Shown: positions 1 through 13,150, counted from the first letter of the stretch. The stretch: 64,000 nucleotides of DNA from Punica granatum (GCF_007655135.1 NC_045134.1:26312568-26376567); one strand, 5' to 3'. Program-made: numbers and translations. Notes: a model not told the origin generated them from the sequence alone.

Positions 1-1253
1 TGACTGCAGATGTCTCAGCATAAACTCAAGACTCGATTGTGACCAAATTAAGTTCTCGCCATAGCACAAACATGTCTCGTAACATTTGTAAGAATAAAAT
101 AATAAAGGGACCGGGTAGGACTTTCCCGATTTAGTTAAGGAGAAAGAACCCACCAAGTGGAAAATCCTCAAGAAAATGACGTGGTCAAGCAACAAGAACG
201 AAGATACCTTGGTAATCTAATTAGTAGGCTATCTTATTAGGACTATCGAAGGAGGAGGAGGGTGATAGAAACCCTAACCCAAAAAAAAATAATAATAATA
301 AATAAAAATAGAAGGGCCCTCTCCTCATAGACGAATCTAGGAATTTTGTCCAAAAAAACGAAATTCAAACGAACTTTATTTATTTATTTTGTGCTAAATA
401 AGAGAAATTTTATATCGTAAAGTTAAGGAGGACTAAATGAGATAATCTCATTGAAAAATTAATAAACTCAATTCATTTAAATAAAAATTTTATAATTTTT
501 CTCGAATTCAAGAGGCGGCCACCCCGCGCCCCTTAAATCCATCCCTGCCTCTCGCTCTCCTTTCCTCTCCTCACCCTCTAAAAGGCAAAAACCACAGGGG
601 AATCCCAAAGTTTTTCACCCCCGAGCAAAAGTTGCAGAAACAAAAGGCAAAGTGAAATGATTACATGAATGAGATGGGACCCTTTATTATTAGTCCTTCC
701 TCTCTCTTTCTCTCTCTAATTTTTTTTTTTGACTTGGGATCGGTCCCATCTCCGGCCACCATTGTCTTTATGGATTGAATGATAAAAAGAGCACCTCACG
801 TGGAGTCTGAACCAAAGCCAACCACAATAAAAATGGAATCTTGTTTCCCAAAAAGAAATGAAAATCCAACCCCATGACTTCTCAATTCTCTCAAACCCAA
901 TCGAAAATATTTTGGTTAGTAGCCAGTCCTAGGCTGATAGCCTCAATCTCAACTATAAGGGTCTATTCGTTTCGACTGTAAAAATCCAGACTTTCTATAG
1001 TATATTATAGTGTTAAGCCGTAAAGTAAATTCTTGTAATAAGTTTCCTGGGTTAGGAGAATTTTATGCAGCTTGAAAAGGACCTGAAATCTTGTTAATTT
1101 AAAAAAGGAGATATCAAGAAAGCAAAGCCTCCTTGAATAACAACAAAGCAATTCCTTTTCTTGAGAAAAATTTTGCTTTTTAAAGCTCACCCCTCATATA
1201 ATTCCCACTCATTATCTTTGTTGCTTAAAGCTTTCCCTCCTCCCTTATCCTCA

Positions 1254-1256
<3 letters not shown>
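1..1256. other. 5' flank of the TCP gene, no gene seen
   Basis: AT-rich non-coding sequence with short A/T runs and a pyrimidine-rich patch near 700-730. I see no convincing open reading frame, RNA gene or transposon end. The part nearest the TCP gene probably holds its promoter and 5' untranslated region, but I could not fix a TATA box. Confidence 0.5.

Positions 1257-1290
<34 letters not shown>
1257..1290. repeat. (TC)n microsatellite in the TCP leader
   Basis: An almost perfect CT/TC dinucleotide run about 230 bp before the TCP start codon. A shorter GA run follows near 1357-1375. Pyrimidine tracts of this sort are common in plant 5' untranslated regions. The run is likely length-polymorphic. 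Confidence 0.85.
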
Positions 1291-1292
<2 letters not shown>

Positions 1293-1521
1293 CCTTCTTG
1301 CCTGTGCTAACTCAGTTCAAGACAAATGTGAAAACAATCCAACAGACACACAGAGGGGGGGAGAGAGAGAGAGACTCCATTGAAGGGCAAACCAGAAGCT
1401 CAAGAAGAGATTTTCGGAGAGACCCACAAGAAAACTTTTAATCAGGGGGCTCACACAAAGGTCGACAGAGGAGAAGTGAGAGACATTGAACTTTGCTTTA
1501 CTTACTTCTTGATGTATTGCC

Positions 1522-2715
1522 ATGGAAGGAGGCGATCGTCATGATCATCAACACCACCATCACCACCACCATCTCCAGAGACCCAACTTCCCATTCCAAT
1601 TGCTAGACAAGAAGCTCGAGGAAGAAGCATGCTCGAGCTCCGGCAACAACTATCCCTCCCTTGCGATATCTGCACCCAACCCGAGCCCTAGTAGTAATAA
1701 CAACAACACCAACAACGGTAACCGGCCCAGCACGAGTCTCCAAGTTCAGCCAGCCCCAGACCAGTCCAAGAAGCCGCCCCCGAAGCGGACATCCACCAAG
1801 GACCGCCACACGAAGGTTGAAGGGCGGGGCAGGAGGATCCGGATGCCTGCACTTTGTGCTGCCCGGGTGTTCCAGCTAACAAGGGAGCTAGGGCACAAGT
1901 CCGATGGCGAGACAATCGAGTGGCTTCTCCAGCAGGCAGAGCCTGCCGTGATCGCCGCTACGGGAACGGGCACCATCCCCGCGAACTTCACCTCCCTAAA
2001 CATATCACTTAGGAGCTCCGGGTCCAGTATGTCAGTAGGGTCCCACTTGAGGTCCAACCCTGCGTACTTCAGCAACAACCCCAGCTTCTCAATGGCCCAG
2101 AGGAGTCGTCTCTTCCCCGGCATCGGACTATCAACCGAGCCCACCCCGACGCTGCTGAATTTTCAGTCAGGCAATCTGTCAAACATGTTACAAGCGAAGC
2201 CGGAGAGCACCTCGCTGGAGCTATCGGACGCTGATCAGGAGAGCGTGACCCGGAAGCGGCGGTCGGAGCAGGACCTAACGCAGCATCAACACGGCAGTTA
2301 CCTCGTCCAATCCACCGCCGGGGCCCTTCCGGCCAGCCAAATCCCGGCGAATTTCTGGATGTTGGCGAACCCGAACAACCCTCAGGTCATGAGCGGGGAC
2401 CCAATTTGGACATTCCCTCAGGTCAACAACATCAACAGCGGGCTGTACAGAGGGGCGGCCTCGAGCGGGTTACATTTCATGAACTTCCCGGCACCGGTTG
2501 CGCTGCTTCCAAGCCAGCAATTGGGGTCTAGCGGCGGCAGCGGCGGAGGGTTGGGTGCCGAGGGAGGACAACTGAGCATGATTGCGGGCTTAAACCCCTA
2601 CCGGCAGTCGGCGGGTGGGGGAGTCTCGGAGTCCCAAGCGAGCGGGTCGCAGTCCCATCACGGCGGTGGCGGCGGAGGGGATGACCGGCACGATGCGGCG
2701 AGCCACCACTCGTAG
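1522..2715 (+). CDS. Class I TCP transcription factor, TCP14-like
   Basis: Single-exon gene for a 397-residue nuclear DNA-binding protein. The TCP domain lies at about residues 90-148. It starts with a basic stretch ([16 protein letters not shown]) and runs into the helix-loop-helix ([18 protein letters not shown], then [18 protein letters not shown]). The short basic region is the class I (PCF) form. Outside the domain, a His-rich N-terminus followed by RPNFPFQLL and the later [12 protein letters not shown] and SGLHFMNF patches match what I know of Arabidopsis TCP14, so the 14/15 subgroup is likely. Known family role: dimeric binding to GTGGGNCC-type sites, promoting cell proliferation, elongation and gibberellin/cytokinin responses. 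The start is the first ATG after the pyrimidine-rich leader and gives the expected N-terminus. The GC-rich body stands out from the AT-rich flanks, which is normal for this family. No lesions are seen. Confidence 0.96.
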   Translation: MEGGDRHDHQHHHHHHHLQRPNFPFQLLDKKLEEEACSSSGNNYPSLAISAPNPSPSSNNNNTNNGNRPSTSLQVQPAPDQSKKPPPKRTSTKDRHTKVEGRGRRIRMPALCAARVFQLTRELGHKSDGETIEWLLQQAEPAVIAATGTGTIPANFTSLNISLRSSGSSMSVGSHLRSNPAYFSNNPSFSMAQRSRLFPGIGLSTEPTPTLLNFQSGNLSNMLQAKPESTSLELSDADQESVTRKRRSEQDLTQHQHGSYLVQSTAGALPASQIPANFWMLANPNNPQVMSGDPIWTFPQVNNINSGLYRGAASSGLHFMNFPAPVALLPSQQLGSSGGSGGGLGAEGGQLSMIAGLNPYRQSAGGGVSESQASGSQSHHGGGGGGDDRHDAASHHS

Positions 2716-5700
2716 AGGAGAGCGTAAACGTATTGTTATACCGCCGACAACGACGATGTCTCGTGTAGTTTGAATGTGTACACACGTGAGATTGAAATTT
2801 TCCTTAAATTTGATTGAGCTTTTTCATCTTTTTTTTTAAATTTTATTCTCTCTTTTTACCATTTTCAATTTTAATTTCAATTTTTTTGTGTGATTAATTA
2901 ATATGGGATTTTTTTTGCCTATTTTTCTACTAATTTTTATTTTGGACAAACTTTGGTGGAATTTTATTGGCCATGTCATTGCGATAATTGGCGTTCAATA
3001 AGCTCTTTCATTCCCTTAAAGAAAAAAAAAATGTGACTTGTTGCCTTTTTTCTTGCTGAATTATGTAACTGAATGCCATAGCATGAATTCGAAAACTCGT
3101 GCCATTGCATGCATTTACCCTCATGCGCACAACATTATGCGACCTGCAAAATATTCATGTAGTCGTCGCTCTATCAAGAAATATCCGGTATATATAATAT
3201 GTACTTTTAAATTTATAGGGATTGTTAAGCACGAAGATATATGAAGCCAGTAGTCCAACAATGTGCTTCATAAGATAATAGTGTCAGGTCTATTTTGGTT
3301 CCAATGTGTTTTTTTCCATGAGTTGATGATCTCAACGTGTGAGTGTTGAACCGATTGAGATACGTACCTCCAATAAGCTTCCGAATTATATGTAATGGGT
3401 TCCGACCCTGAATTGAACATGTCATATGGATGGTTTAATGAGAATCATTATGCTTACTCGACATTTCTGCTATGACACAAACAGAAGTTAAAAAGACCAC
3501 ATATCATGAACAGTGAAGAGATAAAACAGTGTACAGACGACATGTACATAATATATATTGTATAATAAATCACTCATTTATTGCTTTATTTTTTTTTCCT
3601 TCTTCCAACTGATCCTAACCTCTGCCGTGAGTCCATGACATTTCTTCCATTCCTCTATGAGATTTTTCTACACCTTCTTCTTCTGTCTAATTTTATCTTA
3701 TTGTATTTATTTTCCGGAGATATGGGTTAATGCATAGGTATAGGTAGGGACATAAATATGGGAGGGGAGGGGCCCACACCTTATCAGTTCCAGGTGTTGG
3801 GTCAGGTGGTGGGCCCCATATGCTTCCTATTGTCCAAACCAATGTACATTTCTCACTGACAAACAGGTGGATCATTCCCACTTCTCTCTTTCTTTTCATT
3901 ACCTTTTTTCCTGGTTGCTTTCAATTTGGCCCTCCGATTTTACTCTTGTCCAAATTTGCTCCGCACAAGTTCGAAATCATCTCAATTTGCTCATTGTAGT
4001 ATGGGACTCCACCTCATTATGGTCAGATTTTTATTAGGCAACTTTTCAGGGGGGCCATGGTCATGAAACTACACATTTTTGTACAATAAGTACTTTTCAT
4101 GGAACCTTGACCAATCTTTACCAAGTTAGGAATTAAGAGGGAGCGAGTTGTTTACGCTATTCTTCTTTTTCAAACTTCCTGACTAGATATGAGTGTGACA
4201 ATGTCAGTGAAGGCGGCTCCCATGGTGATGTTCCTTGCTCTAGTGATGCTCTCGTTGGTGTATGGTCCCAGCGAGGGAAGGAAGATTATGGGAAAATATG
4301 TAGTCTTAGTTAGTTTGAGTGAGGAATGAGTTCTCCCCTGTGAGTAGTGCCCTCCCGTAATAATTTATAGGTTTTAACTTGAGAGAGTAATCAAATTGGT
4401 ATGTAAGCTGGTATTTGGCGTGGTTATTTGTTCGTGACCTTGAGTAGTGTCCATATCACTTTTTACGACACGGAACTCTGGTGGCGATTTCTTGATGCCG
4501 TTAGTCTACAAACTACTTTGCAAAAATGAAATGTGTTTTACAAAGTCTATGCTTCTAATCAAGGAAACTTGCACAATTATGATCGAGCAAGAAGGGAGCG
4601 AGTTGTTCACGTCATTCTTCCTTCTTCGTGCTTCTCATAACATGAAAAGTTGTAAATACTGAAAATCTGAAAATAGTCGTGAAATTGCGAGGGGCAGCTA
4701 AGACAACTCAAAAGTATCAAAGGCAGAGTGATATTAAAGAAAAAAAGTTGAGGAGATAAGTTGCAAATACTTCTTCGGTAATATATTTTTAAAATTGTTT
4801 ATAATAATTAATTCAATGTATTTAATTAATATATTTTCAGTAGAAAACAAGGAAAAAGAGGGGAAAAGAGAGGAAGAGTAGTTGCTTGCTGGCACCATTT
4901 AGAGATCTCTGGTGGGTTTTAATGACCCTACTGGACTGGGCCCACCGTGTCATTATAATCTGGACCGCTCCTTTGGTGGGCCCACCCCTTTGATGGGCTC
5001 ATTGAATGATTGGGTCTCTCTCTCTCTCTCTCTCCCCGGTGGAATTTCCTGTTTATTCATGCATCCATCCAAGACTTCCAAGTTGTTAATTAAATCGTCT
5101 CCCTCAATCATGTTTTAACATAAACTAATATATAAATTCTCCAAAAAAGAAAAGATGACGTCGATGAAAGAATTTATAAAATAATCAACAGTTAAATAAC
5201 TAAACATGTCATCGTATCAAGTTGCCGGGTCGCCGCCGCCTTCGACGATCCCCGATCCATCGTGATTCATCTGAAGCAACCAGCTGATGTGATGTGATCG
5301 AAGCTTTCTCAACTCGGCTATCTTTGGTCAGCATGCGCCCACGTGCCACGTCTTAAGTCGTCGCCGATGGTCGTAGTTGTACTTAACCGCTGTTTCTCGA
5401 TGATTTCATAAATGAAATGTTTTCCGCGTAAAAGAAAATGTACCGAGATAAAAGTAAGTCTATTGTTTTACCCGGAATCGGCCTATCTAATCTCCTATAT
5501 ATCTAATCAATTAAGCTAGGGACTAGGGAGTCCTTTCCCAACAAGAAGAATGCATGTAGTTCCAAAAGCCCATTCCTCAATCCTTCCTAATTATGGGATA
5601 TACTTGATTTCCATGTTTGGAAGCACAAAAGGACCAAAGTACTAAAACTGGGTCAGTTGGTCTTTAATTGGCCCATTAGGACATCCTTAATCCTCGTTGG

Positions 5701-6640
5701 CCCCATGAGATCTCTTAACCCCACCTTTTTTCGGTAAGGCTCTTAACCCCACCTTTAATCTCCATGATCACCCCCCGTATGGCTATATTGGCTAATAGGG
5801 CTTGGAATTGCATATACACACACATACATACATGCAATCAATCAGTCACGTGACTACGTACTTCTTGTGCTGAGCAATCCAAAACAGGCTGGTCGTTGGC
5901 ATTGCAGTGCAGCCTATAATATCAAAGACCCACATGCGCAAAATGTGTCGTTGTCGAGGTAAGAAAGCTCTCCTTGCCGGTACGAATAATTCTCATCATC
6001 GGGATCTCATATGGACTGACGAGGTCTTGTAGTGGACACCCAATCGACAAGTCAGTGATTTCGAGTCTCGGTTCTATATGCATATTTACATGTAAAAAAA
6101 AAAAAGGAAATAAATTGAATTGTATAATATTGTAACCCCTCGTTTGGTATCTTTATTCATCTTCAATCAACAAATCGTTAGCAAGGCTTCTGGAGTTTCT
6201 TGGAGCCATGTTTGAAAATGAGGGACGACGAAAAGGCTCGAGCACCGCGTGAAAATGACCAGCTGTAGCTCGATTACGGCATGTGACCAGCACATTTGAC
6301 TTGGAACTGTGATACTGGACCCCTTCTCAGAGGGACTCGGGACATCTTGATGCCGAACCCTAATTGATACCAGTATGATACGACGACACCGGATTCCGAC
6401 GCCTTTGGCTATACGTACCGGGGATGCTTAAGGAGTCCTTCGAATTGAAGTTGGGCTTGGTAAAAAGAAGCCCAGGCCCAGTAGTCAATGCTACAGTTCT
6501 CACTACTTCTTCCAAGAGTTGGGGGATTGGTGGGTGGCAAATTCGTAAATCTGAATAATGTCCCTCCCTGTCAAAGAATCTCCTTTCCTAATTAGTTGAA
6601 CAAAACCACTGACCTGTCGCAAGAATGATTTAATTAAGAT
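2716..6640. other. Spacer between the TCP and HVA22 genes
   Basis: No gene recognised. The first few hundred bases are probably the TCP 3' untranslated region and are very T-rich. Several GGGCCCA/TGGGCCC motifs occur at 3769, 3809, 4937 and 4976. A CT run sits near 5016-5034. A short segment near 4137 (GGGAGCGAGTTGTT) recurs near 4593 with changes, indicating an old local duplication. The open frames present are short and lack family features. Confidence 0.5.
4976..4985. promoter_or_regulatory. Palindromic class I TCP consensus motif
   Basis: GTGGGCCCAC is a perfect palindrome matching the class I TCP consensus GTGGGNCCAC. A related TGGGCCCACC lies 30 bp upstream at 4937-4946. Two more GGGCCC-containing sites lie at 3769-3780 and 3809-3817. 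They sit between a class I TCP gene and the HVA22-like gene. Occupancy is not shown by sequence alone. Confidence 0.4.
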
Positions 6641-6960
6641 TTGGTGTTACGGTTGTCCCTGTCGCTTTATGGTTCGGTCCTAGGTGAGGCGTTACAGTCA
6701 ATCATCCGGATCGGCTTCAATTCGTGGATTCGTATTTCAAACAGTTCGGGTGGTAAGCTAAAACCGCTTTCAGCGGGTCGTGAAGTTAACCCCAATCCCG
6801 TTGTCCCATCCTGCTGGAACATGAGCGAGAAGGTTTTAACGGTTCCTTAGCCACAACGTCGTGTCTGGTAGACCCGTAAGATCGAAGGTTCTACCTCTGT
6901 GCTAACATTCATCCGTCTACTGGAATGGAACCTCCCTAGTACTTATTCTCGTTAAAGCCG
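6641..6960. other. GC-richer unidentified segment upstream of HVA22
   Basis: About 320 bp that is clearly richer in G and C than the surrounding spacer. It is open on the plus strand for 69 codons (6641-6850). I do not recognise the translation. Its composition could fit an organelle-derived insertion, a transposon fragment or a relic exon, but I found no diagnostic motif for any of these. Confidence 0.3.
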
Positions 6961-6968
6961 TATCCGCG

Positions 6969-6975
6969 TATAAAT
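6969..6975 (+). promoter_or_regulatory. Candidate TATA box of the HVA22-like gene
   Basis: TATAAAT about 320 bp before the HVA22 start codon. A CT-rich leader (7099-7118) follows, as is common in plant 5' untranslated regions. Spacing suggests transcription starting near 7000. The call is by motif and position only. Confidence 0.4.
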
Positions 6976-7292
6976 GGCGGGACCACCGAGCTTCGGTGCA
7001 CTCGCCCGTAGCCTAGAGCTCCTCAATCTATTCCTTTCGTAGTTGCTGCTTTCGACAGTCCCCTTGTCTGTTTTCTTCTCCACTTCTCGAAGAGCAAACA
7101 TCTCTCTCTCTCTCTCTGTTTTTGTGTGTACGAGAAGGCAATTGCTTTTACTTTCTTCCCCCTCTCGCGTCTTTACCTGTTCAAGCAAAAACCCTAAGCG
7201 GCTCCCTACCCGTCTCTCGTGCTTGCCCTCCGATCTTGAATTGAGAAGGGATTCGCCCAAATTTGCTCCAATTTCGAATCTTTCTGCCGAAA

Positions 7293-8755
7293 ATGGGATC
7301 CGGGTCCGGGATTGCGAGCTTGCTCAAGCTGCTGTTTCAGAACTTCGATGTTTTCGCCGGGTAATGCTCCTCTGCCGGACATTTCGAATTTAGCTCGAAA
7401 ATCCCAAAAAAATAGGATTTTTTTACAGTCTTATCCGCCATTTTTCTTGAGCTTTGCTGCTCTGTGTTGGAGATGATTTAGTTTCACGTTATGGGCTGGC
7501 ATTGTGGCTGATGACTTGCTGGAATTCCTTGCAGGCCTGTCGTGAGTCTCGTCTATCCACTGTGAGTTAGTTAAAAACTGTTGTTTCTTCATTCGAATTT
7601 GGTGATCGGTCCGATTTATCCGAGGTGGGATTGTTTGGGGTTGATGGGTCCGGTTTTGTTTGCAGGTATGCTTCGATTAGGGCAATTGAGACCAAGTCCC
7701 CTGTGGACGATCAGCAATGGCTTACTTATTGGGTTCTTCATTCTCTGATCACGCTCTTCGAGCTGACATTCTACAAAGTCCTTGAATGGTAATACCTCTT
7801 GTGGGGTTTAAGTAGTTTCCTTTTCCTTCGCAACGGTTACACTTCAATTGCGTAATTTATCTCGCACATCGGGAGATTCAATGTGGATGACTGGTATTTG
7901 ATGATCCCGATGTCCGATTCTTTGGTATCTCATTAGATTGGATGATTGAGCTTTCGCTTTTCTCCTAATAATTAGGATACAAGCAGGTTACAAATTATCT
8001 TGCGGAAATTTAAAAGCAAAAGTGCATCATTTTGTATTGGGAAATATTTGTTAATCTCTCCAACTATGCATACATCAGAGGATTTTTATACCTCATTCAA
8101 GATGGTAATTTTATCTTGAGCATTGAGTTTATACAGTTATAATTCAGATGGCTCAATTCTTTTGCAGGATTCCGATATGGCCCTACGCGAAGCTAGTGCT
8201 GACTTGTTGGTTGGTCATTCCGTACTTCAGCGGAGCTGCCTATGTTTATGAGCACTTCGTGAGGCCGATATATGTGAATCCCCAGGAGACCATCAATATC
8301 TGGTACATCCCCAGGAAGAAGGATTTCTTCAGTAAACCTGACGACATCTTAACCGCTGCTGAGAAGTACATTGAAGAAAACGGGTCTGAAGAGTTTGAGA
8401 AGCTTATTCACAGGGTAACAAGCTCATGCTCTTGCTCCATATGCACTGGTAGATGAAACTATAGTCTTGGCAAACGTTGAGCTCAGCTGATTGCCTGTAA
8501 ATTGAGTGCAAGCCATTCAGGCCTAGATTATGGTGGGGCCTAATCTATATGGTCCGGCCAGATCCCTTTGATGTGATTTTGAGGATTTCATTGCATTTCA
8601 TCGATTAAGAAAAAACCCGGGAAACTAAGCAAATTGACATTATTGGTTGTATTTGAAGCTGAATTTTCAAATCTTTCCCTGCTTGACTTTTGCAGGCGGA
8701 CCGGACAAGGAGGAGTGGAGGGTATGCCATCTTTGATGACGAATATAGACACTGA
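7293..8755 (+). CDS. HVA22-like protein (TB2/DP1/REEP family), HVA22a type
   Basis: Five exons: 7293-7360, 7535-7561, 7666-7788, 8168-8414 and 8696-8755, all with GT-AG introns, giving 174 residues. Arabidopsis HVA22a is of very similar length. Exon 1 gives MGSGSGIASLLKLLFQNFDV and exon 2 gives PVVSLVYPL, the start of the TB2/DP1 domain. Exon 3 carries ASIRAIETKS and QQWLTYWVL. Exon 4 carries the hydrophobic hairpin, LVLTCWLVIPYFSGAAYVYE, then HFVRPIYVNP, INIWYIPRKK and a Lys/Glu-rich tail. Family members are endoplasmic reticulum membrane proteins that bend ER tubules. Barley HVA22 is induced by abscisic acid and stress and is linked to vesicle traffic and autophagy. The 27-bp exon 2 is very small but keeps the frame. 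No lesions are seen. Confidence 0.93.
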
Positions 8756-9740
8756 TCTTATGTCTCTGCATACGTAGCTGTCCCTCTCGGTAGTATTTAA
8801 GAAGTTAACTCTTCGGGATTTATCTCTTCTTTAGTATCTGTTGTGATCTGCTTCCTCTTTTCTCAGTGTCTCCCTCTGTTTTGTGATGTAAATATTGGGC
8901 TAAGCTGAGTTCTTTCTTTGATGTGGATAACTGGATATACATATATATGTGAGAGCTCCTCTTCAAGTTAAAAGCCACTTCTTGGACCGTCACTTCGATC
9001 TTTTATGCTTGGTCGGTTACTTACATTGAACATATTGAGATCCACGTGAATGGGCCATGATCATATTGGTGTAGTTGGGCATGGTAATTACTGAGAGTAG
9101 AGATCGACATATGTATGTGTATATATTGACTGGAAAATCAATTCGGCCTTTTCTGAAGAAATTTTTTTGAATGTGTATGGATCTCTTGATTCTCCAATAG
9201 TTGGTTTGGATGCATTGTTTGCTAAAGAAAAAGTGCTGAAACAGAATTGCAAAAGAATAAGTACTGAATTTAGGATAAACTAAAGTGTGTGGAATACACA
9301 AATTTAAAATTGCTAAAATTAGAATTGGTGCTTTAAATTAGAGAACAAGTAGAAGTAATTAGAATTGGTGCCTTCAATTAGAGAACAAGTAGAAGTAATT
9401 TTTATAAGAATTTATTAACCTGTTAGAGAACAGTCGAAATTATGTTATTAAAAATGTTTATTACAGCATTGCTTCTGTTTTTGTTTAAAAAATGGTGGGA
9501 AAATGCTTATTCAACCTCTCATCGCACTCTTAGACGAACTTGAGAAGCGCCTTTCTTCGAATAATCTTTACGGGAGATCTAATGCGACTTTCTTGTTGAG
9601 GATCCGAGTTTGGCACCTGCACGGTTTTGTGACTGATTTGCATGCGTCATGAATTTGCGGGGTATTTATATGGACCATGTGGATTAGTCGGGGCAAATCC
9701 GAATACCATTTCTTAGGCCAGGGGGGTGATTTGGGGTCAA
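8756..9740. other. Spacer between HVA22 and the S9 gene
   Basis: It includes the likely HVA22 3' untranslated region, then AT-rich sequence. A short direct repeat (AGAATTGGTGCCTTCAATTA type) occurs twice near 9321-9400. No gene is recognised. Confidence 0.5.
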
Positions 9741-9743
9741 TAA

Positions 9744-9785
9744 TGGGCCTAAGAAGTCTAATGCAGGCCTAATAAGAAAAGCCCA
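9744..9785 (+). promoter_or_regulatory. Site II-type motifs of the S9 promoter
   Basis: TGGGCC at 9744-9749 and GCCCA at 9781-9785, with AGGCCT between them, lie about 170-210 bp before the S9 start codon. Site II elements (TGGGCY) are typical of plant ribosomal protein promoters and are bound by TCP proteins in Arabidopsis. Together with the telo-box downstream, they support a growth-coupled promoter. Confidence 0.6.
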
Positions 9786-9872
9786 ACGCAGGGGCTCTGC
9801 GTTTTGGGGCTTTTTGGCGCTTTTCCCTTCTAATACTCGCCCATGTCGTCTTCTACCAAGGGCTGCCACTCT

Positions 9873-9880
9873 AAACCCTA
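9873..9880 (+). promoter_or_regulatory. Telo-box of the S9 promoter
   Basis: AAACCCTA, the plant telo-box, lies 75 bp before the start codon. In Arabidopsis it accompanies site II motifs in translation-machinery genes, usually close to the transcription start. Confidence 0.65.
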
Positions 9881-9954
9881 GACTAGAGAACAGGAGTAGC
9901 AGGGGACGACGCCGACAGCTGCCCCGCCGGAGTAGGAGGACAGCAGCAGAGACC

Positions 9955-11265
<1,311 letters not shown>

Positions 11266-11500
11266 AGCATCAGCATTAGAAACTAGCTTTGGTGTCTCAT
11301 CGAAGTGCTTGGTTATTACCTAAAGACTCTATTTGGCCACCTTATACGACTGCCTATCATGTAGTTACTCAGCGTTTTGGTTTTGGTTCGTGATAAGGTA
11401 CTTGTTTGGTTCGAGATGTTCATCTTTATCATTGAGATAGAAACCTTTTACTTAGCTGTCGCGATCAATTTAATCATGAGGTCGGTGTGATTTTGAAATT

Positions 11501-12905
11501 GTAGTCTCTCTTTAGAATTTTGTCACTTTATTTTGGTCAAAATTTTGCACTCTGAAAAAAGTCTTCATGTGGATTGCCGATTGTTCTTTCTCCTGGAGAG
11601 CTGATCCTAAATCAGAAATCTATCATCAAAAGGTTATAAGATTTGCTAATCGTATTCACAGTGTAGCGCCGAGCTATGTTCTTTCCAAGGATGCTTTGAG
11701 CTGTTGTGTGAAACAGGCAATGGAAGCATGTTCTCATGAGAAGATTGGTCCGTGTATCCAGTAGAACCTCATCATGCAAAACTCAAGCCTAGAACCGAAA
11801 TGAATCGAGCATCTCGTGACGTCTACAATGTACTTCCTAACCCTCAGTAATTCGAGCATGCACGGCATTTGTCGTATCATGTTGTTGGAGGTAAAAGGGA
11901 CAAAGTGATCGTCCCACGTTGGAAAATCAAAAGGAAATTCTTGGTTTATAAGATATTTGGATTTAACAACATATCAGTTTAAGCTTTTGAATTGCAGATG
12001 CATTCATGTCCTGATAGGCTCGTGGATTTTCCAACAAACGGTACGTGTTCGAGTGTGGCAGTATGCTCGTGGTAAGGCGAGCGCCCGTAGTCTAGTGCAG
12101 AGCACCTAACGGGCCGTAACCCAAGTATGGCAATTGGCCCCTAGTCTGTCGTTCAATGAGGGATGCTCGTGGTAGGGGAGGGTAGTTATTTTATAAGAAT
12201 ACTTTGGTCCAGTAACATATTGGTTTAAATTTTTGGGATGTGAATGGACTTATGTTCGGAAAAGGTAGTTATTTTATAATAATACTTGGGTCTAGCAATA
12301 TATCGGATTAGATTTTTGGATTGTGGATGTACTTATATCCAAGTAGGTCCGTGGATTTTCCATATCATGTCACCCTGTTCCTTCCTAATGATTATGCGAT
12401 GATCTTTACACAAATCCCTTGGCATCAGCAGAATAAATTGGAGTCTCTTTAGGATTTTATCACTTTATTTTGGTCAACATTTTGCACTTAAGTCTTCATG
12501 CGGATAGGATTGCCTATTGTTCTTTCTCCTAGATAGCTTATCCTAAATGGAAAATCTATCATTAAAAGGTTGTAAAATAGAGCTAATCGTATTCCCCCGG
12601 TAGGGCCGAACGATGTTCTTTCCAAGGATGCTTTGACCTATTGTGTGAAACGGGGCCATGGAAGTACGTACTCATGAGAAGTTTGATCCATGACGTATCG
12701 AGTAGAAGCTCATCATGCAAAACTCATGCCTGGGATTGGAATAATTGGAACGTCTCGTACTTAACATTTATGATGTACTTCCTACACCTCGGTAATTCGA
12801 GCATACATGGTATTTGTTGTATCATGTCTCGCTGTTCCTTCCTAATGATTATGCGAGACCATCTTTACACAAATCCCCTTCCATGGCCTCTGCAGACTAA
12901 ATTCA
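11501..12905. repeat. Tandem duplication of ~460 bp, first copy interrupted
   Basis: Copy 1 is 11501-11882 plus 12371-12440. Copy 2 is 12441-12905. Shared landmarks include TTCTTTCTCCT, CTATCAT, TTCTTTCCAAGGATGCTTTG and CTTCCTAATGATTATGCGA. Copy 1 is split by the 480-bp insertion at 11883-12362. Copy 1 keeps a 65-codon open frame (11567-11764) that looks protein-like. Copy 2 is disrupted in that frame. I do not recognise the peptide; it may be a relic exon. Confidence 0.8.
11883..12362 (+). mobile_element. Solo-LTR-like insertion (Copia type)
   Basis: The 480-bp segment starts TGTTGGAGG and ends TTTTCCA (TG...CA termini). It is flanked on both sides by TATCATGT (11875-11882 and 12363-12370). 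It contains GTCCCACGTTGGAAAATCAA near its start, a phrase I associate with plant Copia LTRs. Inside are about three imperfect repeats of ~95 bp with TTATAAGA and GTGGATTTTCC elements. The undisturbed target is preserved in the neighbouring duplicate. The 8-bp repeat is longer than the usual 5-bp LTR target duplication, so the class is not certain. No internal retrotransposon genes are present. Confidence 0.6.
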
Positions 12906-12926
12906 GTCAATCCATGACGAATATAT

Positions 12927-13150
12927 GGCTCTGTTTGGATTCAAAGTTAAAATTTTAAAATTTTAACTTTAACTTTAACTTAATACACTATATAATAAAA
13001 ATATATATTTCTTAAGTAAAAAATTTTAACTTTAATTCAACAAACTATATAACAAAAATACATATTTTTCAAATCAAATTTATAATTTCATCTTATTTAT
13101 CATTTTTCATAATTAAAATCATAATTATTTTTAACTCTGGAATCAACGCA
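12927..13150. mobile_element. MITE with imperfect terminal inverted repeats
   Basis: The left end GTTTGGATTCAAAGTTAAAA pairs with the right end (reverse complement GCGTTGATTCCAGAGTTAAAA). The interior is very AT-rich and non-coding. It resembles the element at 37636-37875 in ends and composition. I could not fix a target duplication. Confidence 0.55.

Noticed and set aside
1603..2144. Open frames on the minus strand under the TCP gene
   Set aside because: They mirror a GC-rich coding region and have no family features.
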